Origin: Anaeroglomus sp964630775
GTDB lineage: Bacteria; Planctomycetota; Phycisphaerae; Sedimentisphaerales; Anaerohalosphaeraceae
NCBI GenBank assembly: GCA_964630775.1
Contig: CAZVYY010000003.1
Coordinates: 62,001 to 126,000, forward strand
DNA: 64,000 nt
Reading direction: 5' to 3'
The position numbers were made by a program, and so were the translations under genes. The stretch's first letter is position 1, and each line of letters starts with the position of its first letter. Below the pieces are notes generated by a model, which was not told where the DNA came from, searched no databases, and saw only the letters and a program-made list of their open reading frames with translations. Positions 27,248 to 35,556 of the stretch are shown here, piece by piece.

Positions 27248-29614
27248 ATGAACAAACATTTCTTTCTTTTAATCCTGGGAGTAGCTTTGTCTGCTGTTGC
27301 AATAGGAAGCTACTCCTACACCGTCAGCGGTAAGGTCTATTATTCGGCTACGGGAACCCCCGTATCAAATGCCGTGGTTACTCACGAGATAGAATGGGCA
27401 CCCGGGATGTGGTCCAGCAGTTCATCGTTTACAGCCGAGGATGGTTCTTTTACGTTTAGCCCCACTGCGGATTCAGACTTCAAGGGTAAGAATATGAAGC
27501 TTAAGGCTTCCAGGAATTTTCTCGCCGGCAGTACGACATGGACGTGTGCCAGTTATTCTGAAACCAAGAATGTCTGGATTTCAAGTACAGTTCAAATCAA
27601 TCCTGATCTTTGCGTCCGGCTCAATCCTTCTAATTTTGCCTCTGCGGGCATTCAGCCGCCTTTAACCGTGGCAGCATATCTGGATAATCCCGCTCCGATT
27701 GCCATGCAGATATCCGGATTTTATGTGCAATTGGTATATGACCCAACCAGGATGAATTGTGTCGGCGTTGGGCCGGCGAATCCTCAGATTATGGTCAATT
27801 ACAATCTGCAGGAGGGGATGATTGAGGTCTGGGGGGAAGCGATGATGCCGGTCCCGATTCTTTTCAAGGAGAGTCCAACCTCATTTTTTGATGTGTTCTT
27901 TGATGTGTTTGCGCCGGCGGACCCGGCAATTACATCGGTTATTCTCGGAGAAAAAACAGTGCTGTATCCATTCCCGCCCACAGGACAGGGGGGAATGCTG
28001 CCCTATCCGTCCAGAACCGATATCCTGATTGGTGAGCCGGCTAAAGCACAAGCCGGGGTCTATATCAACGGCTTTGGTGAATGGTCTCGGGCTTTGGAAG
28101 GACAAAGTCCGGATCCAGGGATTCGTCCGATGAGCATGACGCAGTGGGAACAATACATGCAGTACTGGAATAATCCGGACTCGGAAAAAGAAGGCCAGCC
28201 GTATCCGAAAACAACCTTTGTACCCTGTGACAAAGAATATGGTTCCGGATTATTATACGTCTGGCCGGGCGATCCCAGCAACGGCGGTGGCGGCGGGGGA
28301 TTAGGCGATGCGGGACTTGTGATGGCCTGGATGCCGTCCGAAAAACCCTGGGAATCAGGGGAATATGCCAGTGCATGGCGATTTGACTATGGCTGGGATC
28401 CGGACTTGACCAATTGCACCATTCAGGTAACCGTAACTCCGCCTGCACCTCCGGCGGGAAGTCCGTCCCGCATCAATGCCGTATCGTTTTCAATTGTGGA
28501 TATTGCCGGGAGGATGCGAACCTGGTGGTGGGCTGTGCCGGCGGCCATCCCGCTGGGTGTTCCCACAACGGTGACGATTAATACGGCGATGGTGGGAATC
28601 AATGCGGCGTCCCCGGTTGCAACCGGCTATATGAATGCGCCGGGTTTTGATTTGACCCGCTCGCAATTCTTCGATGTGGACGAGAATTTCCGGTATGTCT
28701 TTGGTCAGCAGCCGGTTCCTCCGCCCGGACAGCAGCAGTTTATGGCATGGAATTACTGGCATTGGCTCAGAGTGACCAAAAATACGCAGCCGCGGAAATG
28801 GTTCTATATCAAATATGGCCAGCCTCCGGTAGCCATCGGAGATGCAAATCCTCCTTTGATCAGAGGCTGGGATGAACCATCGGTCTATTGGCCGCCGCAC
28901 TATCCGATTATTGCGGATGACTGGCCCTGCAAGGACGATCGACCCATTACCGATATCCACTGGTGGGGTTCGTTTGTCGGATGGAACAAGCCCTATCTGC
29001 CGAAGGTTTTGCCAAAGGCTTTTCATCTTGGCATCTGGACGGATGTTCCTGCAGGACAGGATGCGCCTTACAGCCATCCGGGCAAATTAATCTGGGAAAA
29101 TGTCTGCACCAGTTGGGTGTGGAATTTTGCAGGATACGATGTCGATCCGCGATGCGACTATCCGGATATGACCTGCCAAAAAGATGAGGCCTGCTTCCAG
29201 TTTACGCAGCTTCTGAGTGAAAACGAATGGTTCCATCAAAAACCGCTGACCGATCCGGCCGTACCGAATATCTACTGGCTGAGTATTGCAGCGATTTACC
29301 CCCAGACTCCAGACGGAGTACAGCCTGCCTATCCGTGGGGCTGGAAGACCCGCCCGCATAAGTTTAACGACGATGCGGTGCGGATTGCCAACACCGATAT
29401 CTGGCCGATTAAACTGGGTGCCAAATATCTCAATGGGATTCCAATCCAGTTGCCGCCATGGCCGGCGGCAAATGGCCAGTCCTGGGATATGGCATTTGAA
29501 TTAAGCACCAACAAGCCGACGATCCCTGCCAGTGCGGACCTGAATTACAGCGGCTTTGTGGATTTGGCCGACTTTGCTTTATTTGCCCAGCAATGGTTAA
29601 CCTCACAACCATAA
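27248..29614 (+). CDS. large secreted protein with possible cohesin-like domain and dockerin-like tail
   Basis: 788 residues with a signal peptide (about 1-20). Residues about 23-125 resemble a carboxypeptidase regulatory-like beta-sandwich (YTVSGKVYYSATGTPVSNAVV). Residues about 130-270 look cohesin-like (LTVAAYLDNPAP, then ISGFYVQLVYDPTRM), which is a tentative reading. A Trp-rich region follows, with DDRPITDIHWWGSFVGW (about 560), resembling a planctomycete family of unknown function. The tail DLNYSGFVDLADFALFAQQWL is the dockerin-like signature shared with other secreted proteins here. No catalytic residues are recognised. It is monocistronic with a terminator behind it. Confidence 0.75.
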   Translation: MNKHFFLLILGVALSAVAIGSYSYTVSGKVYYSATGTPVSNAVVTHEIEWAPGMWSSSSSFTAEDGSFTFSPTADSDFKGKNMKLKASRNFLAGSTTWTCASYSETKNVWISSTVQINPDLCVRLNPSNFASAGIQPPLTVAAYLDNPAPIAMQISGFYVQLVYDPTRMNCVGVGPANPQIMVNYNLQEGMIEVWGEAMMPVPILFKESPTSFFDVFFDVFAPADPAITSVILGEKTVLYPFPPTGQGGMLPYPSRTDILIGEPAKAQAGVYINGFGEWSRALEGQSPDPGIRPMSMTQWEQYMQYWNNPDSEKEGQPYPKTTFVPCDKEYGSGLLYVWPGDPSNGGGGGGLGDAGLVMAWMPSEKPWESGEYASAWRFDYGWDPDLTNCTIQVTVTPPAPPAGSPSRINAVSFSIVDIAGRMRTWWWAVPAAIPLGVPTTVTINTAMVGINAASPVATGYMNAPGFDLTRSQFFDVDENFRYVFGQQPVPPPGQQQFMAWNYWHWLRVTKNTQPRKWFYIKYGQPPVAIGDANPPLIRGWDEPSVYWPPHYPIIADDWPCKDDRPITDIHWWGSFVGWNKPYLPKVLPKAFHLGIWTDVPAGQDAPYSHPGKLIWENVCTSWVWNFAGYDVDPRCDYPDMTCQKDEACFQFTQLLSENEWFHQKPLTDPAVPNIYWLSIAAIYPQTPDGVQPAYPWGWKTRPHKFNDDAVRIANTDIWPIKLGAKYLNGIPIQLPPWPAANGQSWDMAFELSTNKPTIPASADLNYSGFVDLADFALFAQQWLTSQP

Positions 29615-29652
29615 CAGGGCAGTATTATTTGAGTGAGGGGAGAAACTGTTGA

Positions 29653-29687
29653 AAAGCCGGATCTGATGGATGGGTCCGGCTTTCTTT
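29653..29687 (+). terminator. rho-independent terminator after the 788-residue protein gene
   Basis: Arms AAAGCCGGA (29653-29661) and TCCGGCTTT (29675-29683) form a perfect 9-base stem with a 13-base loop, followed by CTTT. Confidence 0.8.
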
Positions 29688-30159
29688 CTAAATAGGGGCA
29701 TTAATTGATCATTTGGCTGCTTGTGTTTCATTTGTTATATTTTAGTATCAATGCTGATACGGGGGTTAAGTTTTGGGAAATTGATTCAAACTGTAGTTGT
29801 AATATCTTTTTTACCAGTATGTTTTCCATACCTCGTTTGGCCCAGTCCGGATCGGTGCGCCCATCGCCGATCCGGACACGCCTTGTCCTTATTTTTGCGA
29901 ACAATCCTTTACATGCATAGTTTGCGGCCCGCGTGTTGCATTTAATAATTACTTGAGCCTTTTTGTTTCTTTTTTTCAACATTTCCCGTTTTCCTTGAAT
30001 TATCCAAATTAAAGGCCTATAAAAACAAAATAATTATCATTATTAGAAAAAAGAATGTTGTAAAATATCAACAAAACAGGACATTTTTATTTTACAATAT
30101 TTTAGAAAAGATCTGGCCGTATTTTCATAAATAATTATTTTGTAATATCTTAAGTGTTC
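29688..30159. other. AT-rich gene-free stretch
   Basis: No supported gene. Short frames on both strands lack ribosome binding sites and known motifs. The sequence is strongly AT-rich around 30000-30150. Confidence 0.5.
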
Positions 30160-30345
30160 ATTGGATAGAAAGTCAAGGTCGGTCTCATATCTGGCATAGT
30201 CATTGCAACTCTTACAAAGGATATTTCATCGTGATGCATATTTATGCTGGCTTATATGCGATGAAGAGGGTATTGACTCCGACTCTGCTTCGGAAGAGGG
30301 TGTAATGGAGCCGTTTTCAAGGATTCGGCTCCTCTTTTTTGCGCA
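30160..30345 (+). ncRNA. candidate structured small RNA or leader ending in a terminator
   Basis: Three hairpins lie in order: GCATAT/ATATGC around 30237-30260, a CUUCGG-capped hairpin with arms CTCT and AGAG around 30284-30300, and a terminator with arms GGAGCCG (30307-30313) and CGGCTCC (30326-30332) followed by eight pyrimidines rich in T. No open reading frame covers them. It could be a free small RNA or a leader attenuator for thiE, although thiE has its own likely promoter downstream. It lacks the TPP riboswitch core, so it is not a thi-box. The 5' end is undefined. Confidence 0.35.
30307..30340 (+). terminator. rho-independent terminator
   Basis: Stem GGAGCCG/CGGCTCC, 12-base loop, followed by TCTTTTTT. 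No protein gene ends just upstream, which is the main argument for a small RNA in this stretch. Confidence 0.8.
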
Positions 30346-30352
30346 AAAATCC

Positions 30353-30380
30353 TTTGATTTGCCTGTCATATCGCTATAAT
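30353..30380 (+). promoter_or_regulatory. promoter of thiE, predicting a leaderless or near-leaderless mRNA
   Basis: A perfect -10 TATAAT (30375-30380) lies seven bases before the ATG at 30388, with TTTGAT (30353-30358) 16 bases upstream. Transcription would start at or next to the A of the ATG. No Shine-Dalgarno sequence is present. Confidence 0.5.
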
Positions 30381-30387
30381 TCCGGGT

Positions 30388-31449
30388 ATGGAAAAAGCCG
30401 TTTATCGAATTTTAGATGCCAATTTAAACCGTGCCCGTGAAGCTCTGCGGGGCATGGAGGAATATTGCCGGTTTGTTCTTGATAATTCCACACTCTCCGG
30501 CCGGGTAAAAGCCCTGCGTCACGCTCTGTGTCAGACGGCTGCACAACTGGAGCAGGGCAAGTTGCTCTGTTCCCGTGATTCTCAAAATGATGTCGGCAAA
30601 GCACTTCGCTTTGATGGACAGATGAAGCGCGTCAGCCTCGAGGATTGTTTTGTTGCTTCTGCCAAACGCATCACTGAAGCCCTGCGTGCCCTGGCTGAGG
30701 TTGGGCAGACCATATCCCCGTCTTTGTATGATGCCTTTGAAAAGCTCCGCTTTGATGCTTATACCCTTGAAAAAGATATTTATAGTGCTGGATTTGGTTA
30801 TTTACGCATGAAGAAAGTCAGGCTTTATGTGCTGCTGACTGTAAAGAGCGAGCAGGATAAACAAAGACTGCCGGAATTAACCAGGGCCTGCATTGCCGGC
30901 GGGGCGGACTGCCTGCAGCTTCGCTGTAAGGGATTTCCTGATCGAGAGATACTGAATCTTTCGGAGACTTTTACGGATTTATGCCGAAAGGGAGAGGTTC
31001 TCAGTATTATCAATGACAGCCCGGATATCGCGATTCTCAGCGGGGCCGATGGCGTCCATCTGGGGCAGGAGGATATCTCCGTAGGAAAAGTGCGGCTGCT
31101 GCAGCCGCGTCCCCTGATTGCCGGGATAAGTACGCACAACATCGAGCAGCTGCATCAGGCCGTCACACAGCCGTGTGATTATGTAGCGCTGGGCCCAGTA
31201 TTTGCAACTCAAACCAAATCCCATGAACCCGTAGCGGGGCTTTCCTATCTGCATCAGGCAATGGATGTCCTCAAACACTGCTCTATAAGTCATGTTGCAA
31301 TTGGCGGCATTACATTGGATAATGTCCATCAGGTACTGGAGAAAGGCGTTCATTGCATTGCACTATGCGGAGCAATATGCTCGGCCGATTCTCCTGAGAA
31401 GGCCTGCCGGGATTTTAAACGCGTGTTAACCGATTTTGTGCCGCATTAA
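30388..31449 (+). CDS. thiE: thiamine-phosphate synthase with N-terminal ThiD2 domain
   Basis: 353 residues. Residues about 1-135 match the ThiD2 family (YRILDANLNRAREALRGMEEYCRFVLD), and residues about 145-350 are a ThiE TIM barrel with LRCKGFPDREILNLSE, IINDSPDIAILSGADGVHLGQED, GISTHNIEQL, DYVALGPVFATQTKSH and IGGITLDNV. ThiE joins HMP-PP and thiazole phosphate to give thiamine phosphate; ThiD2 is thought to supply HMP phosphate kinase activity in place of ThiD. The gene stands alone, with a promoter directly at the ATG and no TPP riboswitch. Confidence 0.93.
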   Translation: MEKAVYRILDANLNRAREALRGMEEYCRFVLDNSTLSGRVKALRHALCQTAAQLEQGKLLCSRDSQNDVGKALRFDGQMKRVSLEDCFVASAKRITEALRALAEVGQTISPSLYDAFEKLRFDAYTLEKDIYSAGFGYLRMKKVRLYVLLTVKSEQDKQRLPELTRACIAGGADCLQLRCKGFPDREILNLSETFTDLCRKGEVLSIINDSPDIAILSGADGVHLGQEDISVGKVRLLQPRPLIAGISTHNIEQLHQAVTQPCDYVALGPVFATQTKSHEPVAGLSYLHQAMDVLKHCSISHVAIGGITLDNVHQVLEKGVHCIALCGAICSADSPEKACRDFKRVLTDFVPH

Positions 31450-31938
31450 ATTAGGGAATATGACTGAATTCCAAGCTTCAATCCTGTGATTGTTTCCATT
31501 TTATAAACACGTTATCCACGAAAAATTAACACCAAAAATAAACCAGATATATTAATGCGACTATTGTATTAAATGATGCTCATTATGCATACCAGTCGGT
31601 ATATATATCGATAAGAAAATCTGATGATAGTTGTATGTTACTGTAAATAAATAGCTTGCAGTTTATATGTGCCGTTCATACACAGCATAACGCTTTTTTC
31701 ATCCGGCTCAAGAGGTCTTCAAAGTTCTATTTGCAGATAAAAAAAATCATCTAATAAGTCTTGATGGATAAGTTTTTCACAAGTTTTCCACAAAAACCTT
31801 TTGCATTCCATAAGTTAAATTGAAACAGGATGGATATAATCAAAAACTTCCCGACGCATGAGGCCCTTGTGAGAACTTTTATAAATACATATCTGGCAAG
31901 GCGATAATATCTCAGATTGATAAAAAAGACTAATATAG
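31450..31938. other. AT-rich gene-free stretch
   Basis: No gene was seen. One near-consensus DnaA box (TTATCCACG at 31512-31520) and a poorer TTTTCCACA near 31784 occur, too few to argue for a replication origin. Confidence 0.5.
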
Positions 31939-32300
31939 TCCAGATACGTTGTCCTGGAAGTTCTTCTGGTTATTAGAAATACACAATGTCCATATATTCG
32001 TGGTAAGCTTCCGTTGCTGAACGAATTGCATAAACAAGGCGATTTCAAGGTGGTTTATATAGTTTTAGGATCTACTTCAACAGATGCCCAAAAATTTGTC
32101 AGTGATAACAAGATTATTTTACGGTCCTGGTTGACAGCAATCAGCTAGTTGGCAGGATTTATGGTATTAAGATGATACCGGAAGCCTTCGTAATCGATTC
32201 TGTCGGCCTGATTCAGCACCAGACCACCACAGAAGGCCCGGCCTTGTGGTATCTGCTGGCGGGTCAGATCGTCCCGGAGTCCATGCTTCCTGATAAATAA
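31939..32300 (+). pseudogene. frameshifted thioredoxin/redoxin-like (TlpA-type) remnant
   Basis: Two adjacent plus frames together give a thioredoxin-fold pattern. Frame one (31939-32148) reads LLVIRNTQCPYIRGKLPLLNEL then GDFKVVYIVLGST, resembling the strand, Cys-x-x motif and helix of TlpA proteins, with only one Cys left. After a shift of one base around 32110-32130, the other frame (to 32300) reads VDSNQLVGRIYGIKMIPEAF then VIDSVGLIQH, the cis-Pro and last strands of the fold. No start codon or upstream part is intact. A sequencing error could explain the shift, but the missing N-terminus and lost Cys favour decay. Confidence 0.55.
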
Positions 32301-32373
32301 GCTTGACAGAAAAGCAGGAATTCATGAGAATGCCAGTCCTGAATGGATTGAATAGCAGTGAATAGCGAAGCTT

Positions 32374-32880
32374 ATGTCAAATGAGACAGCACAAAAAGGA
32401 CTGGCCGGGCAGGTCATGGGCGGCCTGATGCGGCGCGGCGGCGGGGGGATGGGACTGCGCATGACGGCGATGATTGATGTCATCTTCCTGCTGTTGACTT
32501 TTTTTGTCCTGACCGCACGATTTCCCAAGCCCGAAGCCAATTTGCCGGTGGTGATGCCAAAGCCTTCGACGGAAACGGCTGCTGTTTCCGACACTGGCCC
32601 TATGAAAATATATCTTAAGGCCATGCCGTCCGGCTGTCAGGTGATGTTTGGCGAAACGAACCCAATTGAATTGGTGCAGGACAACATCGAGGTTGGATTA
32701 GCGGCGGTCACAAATGATTTTCTGGAAGCAGCCAAGTCGTTCAATATAACAGAAAATGGGCTTGAATTGCATTGCGAGGATGCCGTCGAGTGGGATTATG
32801 TGGTCAAGGTCTATGATGTGCTGTACCGCTCGGGGGCCAGAAAGATTGCCTTTGTAACACAGGATAAACAGAATCCATAA
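32374..32880 (+). CDS. ExbD/TolR-family biopolymer transport protein
   Basis: 168 residues. A Gly/Arg-rich N-terminus is followed by one membrane helix with the family's MTAMIDVIFLLLTFFVLTA (about residues 30-48, containing the proton-pathway Asp), then a periplasmic domain (about 60-165). ExbD/TolR normally works with ExbB/TolQ to couple the proton gradient to outer-membrane events. No ExbB/TolQ or TonB gene lies nearby, so its partner must be elsewhere. A small Cys-rich membrane protein gene follows directly. The ribosome binding site is weak. Confidence 0.88.
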   Translation: MSNETAQKGLAGQVMGGLMRRGGGGMGLRMTAMIDVIFLLLTFFVLTARFPKPEANLPVVMPKPSTETAAVSDTGPMKIYLKAMPSGCQVMFGETNPIELVQDNIEVGLAAVTNDFLEAAKSFNITENGLELHCEDAVEWDYVVKVYDVLYRSGARKIAFVTQDKQNP

Positions 32881-33093
32881 TTGTTGTGTAATCTCAAAGG
32901 GCCAATTCAGACGGTGAAAACGATAGGGCAAATCGCGGTCATTCTGGTAGTCAGCCTGCTGTCGGCATTGCTGGTCTGGCCCAGAAAGAAAAAGCATCCA
33001 GAGGGTGGTTGCGGGCCTAAGTGTATGTGCCATGCCAAAGGTCATTCAGACTGCCCGAATCCTGAAAACAAAAACAAATCCGAATTAGAATAG
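32881..33093 (+). CDS. small Cys-rich single-pass membrane protein
   Basis: 59 to 70 residues depending on the start: TTG at 32881 directly after the exbD stop, or GTG at 32914, which has AAAGGG 12 bases upstream. One membrane helix (IGQIAVILVVSLLSALLVW) is followed by a Lys-rich stretch and a Cys/His cluster, GGCGPKCMCHAKGHSDCP, able to bind metal. It resembles in layout, but not clearly in sequence, the small Cys-rich proteins linked to FeoB. The function is unknown. Co-transcription with exbD is likely. Confidence 0.55.
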   Translation: MLCNLKGPIQTVKTIGQIAVILVVSLLSALLVWPRKKKHPEGGCGPKCMCHAKGHSDCPNPENKNKSELE

Positions 33094-33114
33094 CTGGACA
33101 GTGCGCGTCCTCTT

Positions 33115-33489
33115 TTATTTAGGCCAGCCCGCCCAGATTATCAGCACTCCAAAAGCCAGGGCAAGCAGACCCCAGATGCGAAAAATCCATTGCGGCTGCC
33201 GCAGGATATAATCAAAGAGTTTTTGACTCCGCGTTTTGGGCATAAAGAATATCGAAAGACTGCCAATGGTGGTCAGTATCCCGACCAGGATAATAATCCA
33301 CGGGCGATTGCAGGAGGTGGCCCATATCAGAAACAGGATGCCGATTGCCGCCTTGATTCCGCTGGAAAGATATAAAAACGGTGGTTTTTTACAGAATTGC
33401 AGGGTTTTGCGGAGTACCGTCGGCTGCATTATGACGTAGCAACCCATCATCGCGGTAAACAGCCCGATAAAACAAATCAGATATGCCAT
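33115..33489 (-). CDS. small integral membrane protein of unknown function
   Basis: 124 residues with four predicted membrane helices (about 1-21, 42-60, 64-83 and 102-120) and a basic loop between helices three and four. No family motif was recognised. It lies 40 bases downstream of the NusG-like gene on the same strand and may be co-transcribed. Confidence 0.65.
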   Translation of the reverse strand: MAYLICFIGLFTAMMGCYVIMQPTVLRKTLQFCKKPPFLYLSSGIKAAIGILFLIWATSCNRPWIIILVGILTTIGSLSIFFMPKTRSQKLFDYILRQPQWIFRIWGLLALAFGVLIIWAGWPK

Positions 33490-33529
33490 GGCTTATTTTC
33501 CGCTGTAAACGGAAACCTCCATTGGGATA

Positions 33530-34081
33530 CTATTCAACGGGTTCAATCAAATCTGCACTGATTTCCACGCTGGTAGCCTGTCCGAGCATTTCGACGGCCA
33601 GTACCAGCCTGAGATTTTTATCACCCTGTCGGACGACAAAACCTTCGGTGCCCATCAGCGGGCCTGCAACAACCTTGCATTTTTGACCGACTTTGATGTA
33701 TTCGTGAGGCTGGAGGGTCTTGCCTGCCAGCAGGGCTTTTTCAATGGGCAGCAGTTCCGCAACCAGATGGGCCTGGTCAAATACTGGGATGACTGCTGCG
33801 ATACGGTTGGTTTTCAGTACTTCCAGGCGATCATTTTCATTGCCGCAGAAAAAGACATAACTGGTAAAAACAGGCAACAGCGAACGGACAGTCCGGCTGG
33901 TTTTCCGGCTGACTTTCCAGGACATCGGCAGAAAATACTGGATGGACTTGCCGGCCATGGCCCATGCCACGGCTTTTTCGTTCCGGCTGCGGGTATGAGC
34001 AACCCACCAGGTGCCTTGAAAATCAGCAATTGATTTATCCTCCGGGTAAACAATCGGAGGATTCTGGCTTTCTTTGAGCAT
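33530..34081 (-). CDS. NusG-family transcription elongation factor (specialised paralogue)
   Basis: 183 residues. The NusG N-terminal domain (about 22-125) starts GTWWVAHTRSRNEKAVAWAM and includes FTSYVFFCG; a KOW domain follows (about 128-175: IKVGQKCKVVAGPLMGTEG). NusG paralogues such as RfaH, LoaP and UpxY suppress termination in long polysaccharide or antibiotic operons. Housekeeping nusG normally lies beside secE and rplK, none of which is here, so this is probably a specialised copy. The operon it acts on is not obvious in the window. Confidence 0.85.
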   Translation of the reverse strand: MLKESQNPPIVYPEDKSIADFQGTWWVAHTRSRNEKAVAWAMAGKSIQYFLPMSWKVSRKTSRTVRSLLPVFTSYVFFCGNENDRLEVLKTNRIAAVIPVFDQAHLVAELLPIEKALLAGKTLQPHEYIKVGQKCKVVAGPLMGTEGFVVRQGDKNLRLVLAVEMLGQATSVEISADLIEPVE

Positions 34082-34192
34082 ATTTTCTGTTCCGTAAAAT
34101 CAAGTTGTGAATTCTGTCTTCTGCGTATCAGGACTAACCGACATATACCGATTATACAAAATAACAGGCGATTGTCCACCTTCAATGGCAAA

Positions 34193-34222
34193 TAAAAAAG
34201 CCCATCCTGACGGACGGGCTTT
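34193..34222 (-). terminator. rho-independent terminator after xerC
   Basis: Arms AGCCCATCC (34199-34207) and GGACGGGCT (34212-34220) pair with one mismatch around TGAC. On the minus strand the stem is followed by a run of T (the A-run at 34194-34199), so it terminates transcripts from xerC. Confidence 0.8.
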
Positions 34223-34261
34223 CGAGGTAGGGGTAGTGACTTCTTACCAGTATGAGACTTC

Positions 34262-35254
34262 TTACCCCGTTATCGTTTCTCTTGGATGAGCATTATGATA
34301 CTGCTCTTTCATGCGGCTGGTCGTCACGTGGGTGTAAATCTGGGTTGTTGACAGGGATTGATGGCCCAGCAGTTCCTGAACGCTCCGCAGGTCGGCGCCG
34401 TTGTTGAGCATGTGGGTCGCAAAGCTGTGCCGCAGGGTATGCGGGCTGATGGCCGGATCCAGGCCTGCTTCAATCAGATACTTATCCATTTTACGACGAA
34501 CGCTGCGGGTGCTGAGCCGTTTGCCGTGTTTGTTGGCAAACAGGACTTTGCTGTCGAAGGCCGGGTCGCATTCCATCCGGCGATTGCGATATTCCAGATA
34601 GTGCTGGATGGCCTGCAGGGCGCGGGAGCCGATGGGACAAATGCGTTCTTTTTTGCCTTTGCCGCGGATGTGAAGGACTTCACTGAGAAAGTCCACATCG
34701 TCCAGATTCAGAGCCACCAGTTCGCTGACGCGCATTCCGGTGCTGTACATGGTTTCCAGCATGGCGCGGTCGCGGGCACCCAGCCAGCAGTTGGCGGGGG
34801 GGGTGTCCAGCAGTTTCTGAATCTGTTCGTATTCAAGGAATTTGGGCAGTTTCTTTTCCTGCTTGGGGGTCTTGATGGTGCTGACAGGGTTATTCGCCAG
34901 ATAATGCCGTTTGACCAGGAATTTGTAGAAGCTTCGAAGCGTCGCCAGCTTGCGTGCCAGAGTCGATTTGGAATACTGATGTTCATTCAGGGATGCCATA
35001 TAGCTCCGGATGGAGTTGACATCCGCCGCCAGCAGCATCTGGTCCACTTTCTGTTCGGTCTGAACGGCTGTGGCTGTGCCGCCGTGGTCTCCGGACTCGG
35101 TCTGAGAAGCGTTGTCGGCCGATTGAGCCTGATTCTGCAAGTGAGCAACATATTGCTCCAAATCGGTACCGTAACAGCGAGAAGTATAGTCAGAAAAATG
35201 CTTCTCAAACTTTAGGTAACTGATAAATTCCTGAATGGTGGCGGCGTCTTTCAT
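34262..35254 (-). CDS. xerC: tyrosine recombinase XerC/XerD type
   Basis: 330 residues. The catalytic set is complete: Arg175 in TGMRVSEL, the beta-hairpin Lys in RGKGKKERICPI (about 201), HTLRH with His272 and Arg275, His298 in LLGHQSLSTT and Tyr307 in QIYTHV. An N-terminal SAM-like domain binds DNA. It resolves chromosome dimers at dif, acting with a partner recombinase. Residues about 41-72 are a Gln/Ser/Thr/Gly-rich insertion inside the N-terminal domain, making the protein about 30 residues longer than usual. It lies downstream of a small gene at 35314-35556 and is followed by its own terminator. Confidence 0.92.
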   Translation of the reverse strand: MKDAATIQEFISYLKFEKHFSDYTSRCYGTDLEQYVAHLQNQAQSADNASQTESGDHGGTATAVQTEQKVDQMLLAADVNSIRSYMASLNEHQYSKSTLARKLATLRSFYKFLVKRHYLANNPVSTIKTPKQEKKLPKFLEYEQIQKLLDTPPANCWLGARDRAMLETMYSTGMRVSELVALNLDDVDFLSEVLHIRGKGKKERICPIGSRALQAIQHYLEYRNRRMECDPAFDSKVLFANKHGKRLSTRSVRRKMDKYLIEAGLDPAISPHTLRHSFATHMLNNGADLRSVQELLGHQSLSTTQIYTHVTTSRMKEQYHNAHPRETITG

Positions 35255-35313
35255 AGTCTTTTCCTTAGTTTTATCCGTTTACGGGGGAGTCCCCAGACCA
35301 AATCCGTTTGGTA

Positions 35314-35556
35314 TTATTGGAGAGACTGCATTGGATCCGGCAAGTCTCGATATAAAAGCTCGTCGGCCTGCCCCATCAGGGACTGGCTGAGTTTGAAGCT
35401 CAGGACTGCGGCGTCAAACCAGTCGAACCCGGATTTTTCATCCGAAGCAGCGGCAACCAGCGCGTCCAGAAGCTGACCCTCACATCCACTTTCATATCGG
35501 TAGATGTATTGCTGATCGCCTTTATTCAAAACCAACTGTTTTTTCGCTGCTTCCAT
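35314..35556 (-). CDS. small hypothetical protein upstream of xerC
   Basis: 80 residues, acidic and apparently soluble: basic start MEAAKKQLVLNKGDQQ, then a helical region. No membrane segment, Cys pair or known motif was seen. It ends 59 bases before xerC and is likely co-transcribed with it. The function is unknown. Confidence 0.6.
   Translation of the reverse strand: MEAAKKQLVLNKGDQQYIYRYESGCEGQLLDALVAAASDEKSGFDWFDAAVLSFKLSQSLMGQADELLYRDLPDPMQSLQ

Noticed and set aside
30160..30390. TPP riboswitch upstream of thiE
   Set aside because: The conserved CUGAGA and the second TPP-binding segment are absent.
31500..31800. DnaA boxes suggesting a replication origin
   Set aside because: Only one near-consensus box and one poor box occur, and no dnaA, dnaN or rpmH gene is nearby.
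31815..32048. 77-residue minus-strand frame
   Set aside because: It is antisense to the redoxin-like remnant and has no motif or ribosome binding site.
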